Below the pieces are notes generated by a model. The model saw only the letters and a list, made by a program, of their open reading frames with translations, did no database searches and was not told where the DNA came from. A stretch of DNA of 35,924 bases from Euryarchaeota archaeon UBA463 (GTDB lineage: Archaea > Thermoplasmatota > Poseidoniia > Poseidoniales > Thalassarchaeaceae). Below, piece after piece: positions 33,301-35,924 of this stretch. Within the stretch, counting starts at the first letter, position 1; every line of letters begins with the position of its first letter. The DNA lies in NCBI GenBank assembly GCA_002501805.1, contig DAOI01000029.1, positions 1-35,924 of the forward strand. The letters run 5' to 3'. The position numbers were made by a program, and so were the translations under genes.

Positions 33301-35924
33301 TTCCTCACAGGGATATCAGCAGTTCTAAGCATGACGGCAAAGAGCGAAGTGAATTGGTCGCAACTTCCCTCAAATGAATTATTGAGAATCCAATATGCCA
33401 TATCAGACTCTTCTTCTAAACCAGACGGAACATTGGTTCCATTGTTATTTCTCAGGAATGTAATGGTGTCATTACCTTCTGTGATGAAGTCAGCTATAGC
33501 AGATACTTTATCCCAGGCCGATAATGCTCCGGAGTCATTGATTATGGATTGTGTTATTCCGGAGACGAATTCATTCATATTGCCCCTTGAGGTAAAGAAC
33601 GGGGGAAGATCAGTAGCATAGTCAGTTCCCGTAAACACGGTAGAGTTGTCCCTAATTGCCTGAGTGATGTTTACCTGTGGGGTAGTGATGAACATTGTAT
33701 CAATCGAAGAACCGTCTACAATTATGTCCCTTGTGAAGTTAGAAAAATTCAAGCCTGCAGTTGGATCAGTCCAGCCTGTGAAATTTACGGTATTATGAGG
33801 CAGGATAAGCTCCTCCCCGACATCAGCCACTCCTGGTCCTCTGTAACTAATTTCCCAGCCCATTAGGGTTGAGTTATCCCAGAATTGCTGATCTGAGACC
33901 CCTTGTGTAGTAGAGAATCCGGGCACCATTTCAGTATTGCCTACAAGGGAGGTATTCACGCCCCATGATATCCCTGTGTATTGATCGTACGTGTGCCATC
34001 TCCAGTAGATTGTATTCTGGGGATTTAGTATAGATGATTGATTTGTGGCATAGAGATATATGGAATTGGGAGAAATATCATCTGACGGGTCCCAAGGATT
34101 GTTCGGAGAGTCTTCACACTGGCCGTCCCAGTAGTCCGAGGTACATTCCTGTCCGTCTGGGACACCCCCTCCATCAGTATCAGGATCTCTCCAATCAGTT
34201 CCAGTAGAGTTTTCGATTGTATCTGGGATTCCATCCCCATCCGTATCGACCGGATTTCTATCATCATTAGGGTTATCTTGAGGATTTGTGCCATCGATAT
34301 ATTCTTGGAAATCTGTCACCCCTCCATTATCGGTATCTGACAAATTCCACAGGGTGAAGTAAGTATCGTTAGTAAAGTTCCCCCCCATACCAGGAAACGT
34401 CACTACGCAACCCGTAGTATTTTCAAAGTAATTATTCAATCCATCCCCATCGGAGTCAAGTAGGTTTTCACATGGATTTAGAGGGTCAGTACCATTTAGG
34501 ATTTCATCTAAATCTTCTACTCCATCCGAATCTGTATCCACAAGATTTGGATTGGTCGGGAATCCCCATGTGGACAGGTACTCTTCCCAGTCGGAGAGGC
34601 CGTCACCATCTGAATCTGAGTAGTCATCATCACAAATTGGATCATTAACTGCTCCTATAGTAGCATCCCAACACCACGAGAAGTTAGTGAAGAGGACCGT
34701 AGATGTATTAGCTGGCAGGTCTACGTTAACGCTTCTTAATACGTCTGAATCTATGCTTTCATATCTGAACTCTACTAGAGTCCCATTAGATTGAACATAA
34801 TACGCCATTGGAGCATCTGTCTGTCTCCAATCGAGAGGCGATTGATCTAATTCAGAAGTCGAGTTGAGTGTTAGAGAAGATGTGACTGCATCCCAGCCAA
34901 CTATTTGGAGAGTAAGTTCCTCTTCAGATAAGCAGGGATCAGAGTTGTGGAAAGGTAGAATCTCATCGCCGTCAGATACCCCTCCGCCATCAGTATCGAA
35001 AACGTTCCAAAGAGTGCATGTCATATTCTCTTCCCAATTCTGAATACCGTCCCCATCAAAGTCCCCAGCATCCTCTATCCTAGTTGGGTCGGTCTCGTTC
35101 ATATCCACTATGCCATTGCCATTGAGGTCCTCCTCCCCATCATCGAATTGATCGCCATCTGTATTGTTATTCCTAGGGTCACTAGCTTGCGGGGGGTCGC
35201 CATACTGGCCATTGACCTCGACTCCATCTTCTATGCCATCAGAGTCAGTATCAACAGAGGTAGGGTCTGTTAAGAGAATTAATGCCTCATACGAGTCATT
35301 AAGACCGTCTCCATCTGTATCGTTTGACTGTGGATCAGTGGATGTAATGCCATCAACCTCGGCAGTTAGAAATTGACACCCCCCTGGTCCCAATGACAAT
35401 ACCGGATTACAAGGCGATTCGGTCGCCGTCATGGCCAGTGGACCGGGCCTGAAATACTGGGTAGGAGGAGTTGTAGATCCATTTCTAGTGCCCCATGCCG
35501 GATTTACATATTCCTTCAGATTGATCAGTCCATCACCGTCTGGATCTCCAAATGTACCATCCATATTGCTGTTAGATGTCGGATCTAATCCATTAGCGGC
35601 TTCCCATCCGTCAGGCATTCCATCTCCATCAGTGTCCCACCCATCTGGGTCCTCGTCGGCGATACCATCACCGTCATCATCATCACTAGAGCAGTTGGCA
35701 TCACCATCTCCATCTCCATCAAAGTTATCCACCATTCCATCTTTATCGTCATCAAATGTGTTGAAGCAAATATTTCCCCTGGGGTCTTCATCTGCACCAT
35801 CAGAATTTAGACCTTGAATAAGTTGCATGGCACTTTCTTCATCCCAATCCCTGACTGGGACGGTTCCATTCCACCATACTCCATTATCTAGCACGTTTGG
35901 AGTAGATGGCAAATCCCATCCAGA
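27312..35924 (-). CDS. Giant surface protein: TSP3 repeats, transglutaminase-like, Ig-like repeats, membrane helix, DUF4129-like tail; N-terminus outside window
   Basis: Open to the right edge with no start codon needed, so at least 2870 residues; numbers below count from the TTG at 35912. Residues about 40-600 carry many Ca-binding thrombospondin-type-3 motifs (DTDGDGMPDGWE, DTDSDGIEDGVE and others). Residues about 795-920 are a transglutaminase-like core with Cys851 (GSCDQFTSLFAVMLRTADIP), but HAW is SSW (893-895) and the Asp is Glu917. About 940-2690 is a chain of Ig-like domains; four with 'G-x-L/V-x-D' starts recur every about 100 residues near 2080-2410. One helix (2715-2737, IISILLVAFMIGVSALVV) precedes a DUF4129-like tail with YEGLCKILMSRGFLRRDFET and IFEEARYSSH. 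This resembles TgpA-type transglutaminase/DUF4129 proteins, hugely enlarged. Likely a surface adhesin, scaffold or peptidoglycan-unrelated envelope protein. Confidence 0.9.
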   Translation of the reverse strand, partial: SGWDLPSTPNVLDNGVWWNGTVPVRDWDEESAMQLIQGLNSDGADEDPRGNICFNTFDDDKDGMVDNFDGDGDGDANCSSDDDDGDGIADEDPDGWDTDGDGMPDGWEAANGLDPTSNSNMDGTFGDPDGDGLINLKEYVNPAWGTRNGSTTPPTQYFRPGPLAMTATESPCNPVLSLGPGGCQFLTAEVDGITSTDPQSNDTDGDGLNDSYEALILLTDPTSVDTDSDGIEDGVEVNGQYGDPPQASDPRNNNTDGDQFDDGEEDLNGNGIVDMNETDPTRIEDAGDFDGDGIQNWEENMTCTLWNVFDTDGGGVSDGDEILPFHNSDPCLSEEELTLQIVGWDAVTSSLTLNSTSELDQSPLDWRQTDAPMAYYVQSNGTLVEFRYESIDSDVLRSVNVDLPANTSTVLFTNFSWCWDATIGAVNDPICDDDYSDSDGDGLSDWEEYLSTWGFPTNPNLVDTDSDGVEDLDEILNGTDPLNPCENLLDSDGDGLNNYFENTTGCVVTFPGMGGNFTNDTYFTLWNLSDTDNGGVTDFQEYIDGTNPQDNPNDDRNPVDTDGDGIPDTIENSTGTDWRDPDTDGGGVPDGQECTSDYWDGQCEDSPNNPWDPSDDISPNSIYLYATNQSSILNPQNTIYWRWHTYDQYTGISWGVNTSLVGNTEMVPGFSTTQGVSDQQFWDNSTLMGWEISYRGPGVADVGEELILPHNTVNFTGWTDPTAGLNFSNFTRDIIVDGSSIDTMFITTPQVNITQAIRDNSTVFTGTDYATDLPPFFTSRGNMNEFVSGITQSIINDSGALSAWDKVSAIADFITEGNDTITFLRNNNGTNVPSGLEEESDMAYWILNNSFEGSCDQFTSLFAVMLRTADIPVRKVTGFSGGYWNGEAFEVYGKDFSSWVEVHLQTNQNLGNADLGWIPFEACPAMSLVEVTDENWGPLWLDRDLSGQSIWMNGTLRFTDNQTSAAGVGVEMYLVESNMTNQIPGLAAVSQHLVGAAVTDSNGSFNITGMPTEAVNPGNSSLVIMTKTLDYVGSQGIFSGWNLNVTDDITLTLSEPRPLTEPKIGIGVNTTITGSVSLENIPYNDISLIDSMQILMNYTTSQDGPVSLISSIGPGGYFEFSVSINESEQEGLIPATLDYTGWHQFDLNNASGPVFHIRPYSETINLNLTQAPNLTISLEGQGLNNTLLEINNRIYLNGTALSKSEIPESLNGTLTLQMRRSGTNAPFQTLNSWYLNDSDWLSNPGQFAVNWTFLDSDVPIPAGLVEIRYQYLADQLFAKDETTVVDQHGIKSYIVFNYTMIPAPKGSTSDILVSLSDHTGAEITTFPGFFSLSVNDTEVWNISDPDVPKIVPSWSPSLLTPAGDYPWVLSYNGSTWISPNQTTDNVRIQGRASPIFNLGTEWVPMGNTTWISGSVIDSDLNSTVLGNNTSVSLFLDVPSSLPAGPDGNPLPPDRYTLGSEWLDTTTGEYNISFSMPSGIGSGVYQAILVLDFEKNSPGGIPYFFDPATENSLDIGIQTMFDVQSTNTSAIVVAGENLSASATVRDLESNERLSNATVEIYFDWGGPLQQLLNTSVTGNDGVVEFQSTIPSDAPPGYYDVLILAPDDLTDSLETQDAGRWLANESYMNLTVQVASNVRIDNSPLPEVTAGQSFLVTGKVMDSFDINRTVSGPVSIEIFFLNDPSEKLVTGFATSPNGTFSISVPTDPLGDGVSNGLKTVVVSVENGSSPFYLTGTGSDSILVRGVVQFIDRVPLINTIVDRGSSVSFGAKLAESTDNDREIAGMNVSAKFHDTWMTSEISSNSGGYVNFSFDVPHSHPLGAISVMLMFNGSNGTETLHTSFTYINTIIVRSPTSISFSPITANPTAGDFLDVSGNLTSSNGSGIFDRSGNPLSPSLTFLIDNVSTGFSVSGGAVNPNGSWSARIFLDMTFPRGTHDISATYTPTVNYYSSSSSNGTFDSRGFSMISIIDPTDLDPDARTIRGDPSNLNISIMDNAGENVGNVEVKILVDGLETWSGFTDSNGLINTNLSTDPNRDPGPMTVTAVFDGINGTTGLSGDQTWTRIIILAPTVIEVSNISGSAVAGERVIFSGTLLDERGLPLVEDGSPKGGVVHLYIDGIDVGPLYIDVSNSTSGTWQITYDLPLDMDYGQHTFSIEFLGGFTWVDPMGQGDSLNPEYYLSSIITSPFNITQTSQVVLTTPQGEIDRNELLLIEGILTDGAGRSLPNRALEAYMNGQMLTSLNVDGNGSFSLFFPVPSDMPLGPREVTLFFQGEEFILGSNSTTIFTVFSPTTLTVEDPMPVAVGDVLNLRGNVRDNLPDGWLSNHSLQIFVDGILIGTTVTEEDGSWHLSWVVSEFLDVGVHPVTVMSPDQGYYRQTSVETNLTIAYHTTITLNVENSVATRGGSWNFSGRLYDSDTPGTPGLEDREVSFLLDGIEILVLTTGADGTFSFTHELGYSISRGEHLVSVNFYGEELYLSDSTNTTVFSRADINVEILLISDEVVRSDETRPIRVRGRVLEIGGDGNTMEEMEMSLLWEGSLEPNAIISWDQATGQFLITSNAKTYMPPGNSIFTIDVESDAERFLNGASIEFDLQILVSVDFEFIPDRIFIERGQSKISGKINVTASDDNRAPPVEGVSITARLTNDTDTLFTVVGMTDMNGIFNYQFESFHDDHSFWDRDFWGELKIEFSSDSDIIDPVNATQLAQFSEVNINYQAEASDSLLRPAIISILLVAFMIGVSALVVTIRNRKKAAIDELAGVFSYTAELLAAGDEVREAIFNCYEGLCKILMSRGFLRRDFETVREFEMAIRSALPISEQALLSLDRIFEEARYSSHVLGNQHRESAQMALNSVLQEIDQLEEVPLRSKGKIIDD

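Noticed and set aside
34200..35800. Short tandem DNA repeats that might suggest a CRISPR array or satellite
   Set aside because: The similarity comes from codons for DxDxDGxxD Ca-binding motifs at irregular spacing within an open frame.

Overview
The window reads as a compact archaeal chromosome segment, most likely from a planktonic marine euryarchaeon of the Marine Group II / Poseidoniales type. Archaeal markers seen directly are the RNA polymerase and ribosomal protein run rpoE - spt4 - rps24e - rps27ae, a DTD2-type D-aminoacyl-tRNA deacylase, an HVO_0476-type zinc-finger protein, an XPD/Rad3-like Fe-S helicase, and GGAGG/GGTGA ribosome binding sites alongside starts that look leaderless. 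Very large secreted, Asp-rich and N-glycosylation-sequon-rich surface proteins fill almost half of the window, which fits this group. The lineage is inferred; no 16S gene is present.

Layout: (1) 1-2405, minus strand: the N-terminal part of a secreted protein that runs off the left edge. (2) 2492-2744: two divergent tRNAs, Thr(GGU) and Ser(GGA). (3) 2811-5263: a six-helix membrane protein with two C-terminal zinc ribbons, then a membrane-anchored subtilisin-like protease. (4) 5200-9613: a methyltransferase-like protein, an HVO_0476-like zinc-finger protein, proline dehydrogenase, DTD2 and an orphan protein. (5) 9598-10889: rps27ae, rps24e, spt4, rpoE on the minus strand. (6) 11130-17436: an 1889-residue FG-GAP/CARDB-type surface protein plus an orphan. 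(7) 17437-21334: purC diverging from a small ORF, a signal peptide/beta-propeller/amino-acid-ABC-permease fusion and its ATPase. (8) 21331-24110: glutamate dehydrogenase and an HD-domain hydrolase. (9) 24253-27315: a tandem ribbon-helix-helix protein, an XPD-like helicase and an orphan. (10) 27312-35924, minus strand: a giant protein (at least 2870 residues, N-terminus outside the window) with thrombospondin-type-3 repeats, a transglutaminase-like domain lacking two of three catalytic residues, Ig-like repeats, one membrane helix and a DUF4129-like tail.

How the parts may work together: secreted protease, amino-acid ABC importer, proline dehydrogenase and glutamate dehydrogenase together suggest a cell that degrades extracellular protein and feeds on amino acids. 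The most unusual item is the ABC permease fused at its outer, N-terminal end to a Ycf48-like beta-propeller in the place where a fused solute-binding domain would normally sit.

No stretch longer than about 300 bases lacks a gene. The main intergenic pieces are 2406-2810 (two tRNAs), 10890-11129 (two inverted repeats), 24111-24252 (AT-rich, repeated 8-mer) and 24622-24803 (strong hairpin). No CRISPR array, insertion sequence, integrase or replication origin was seen.
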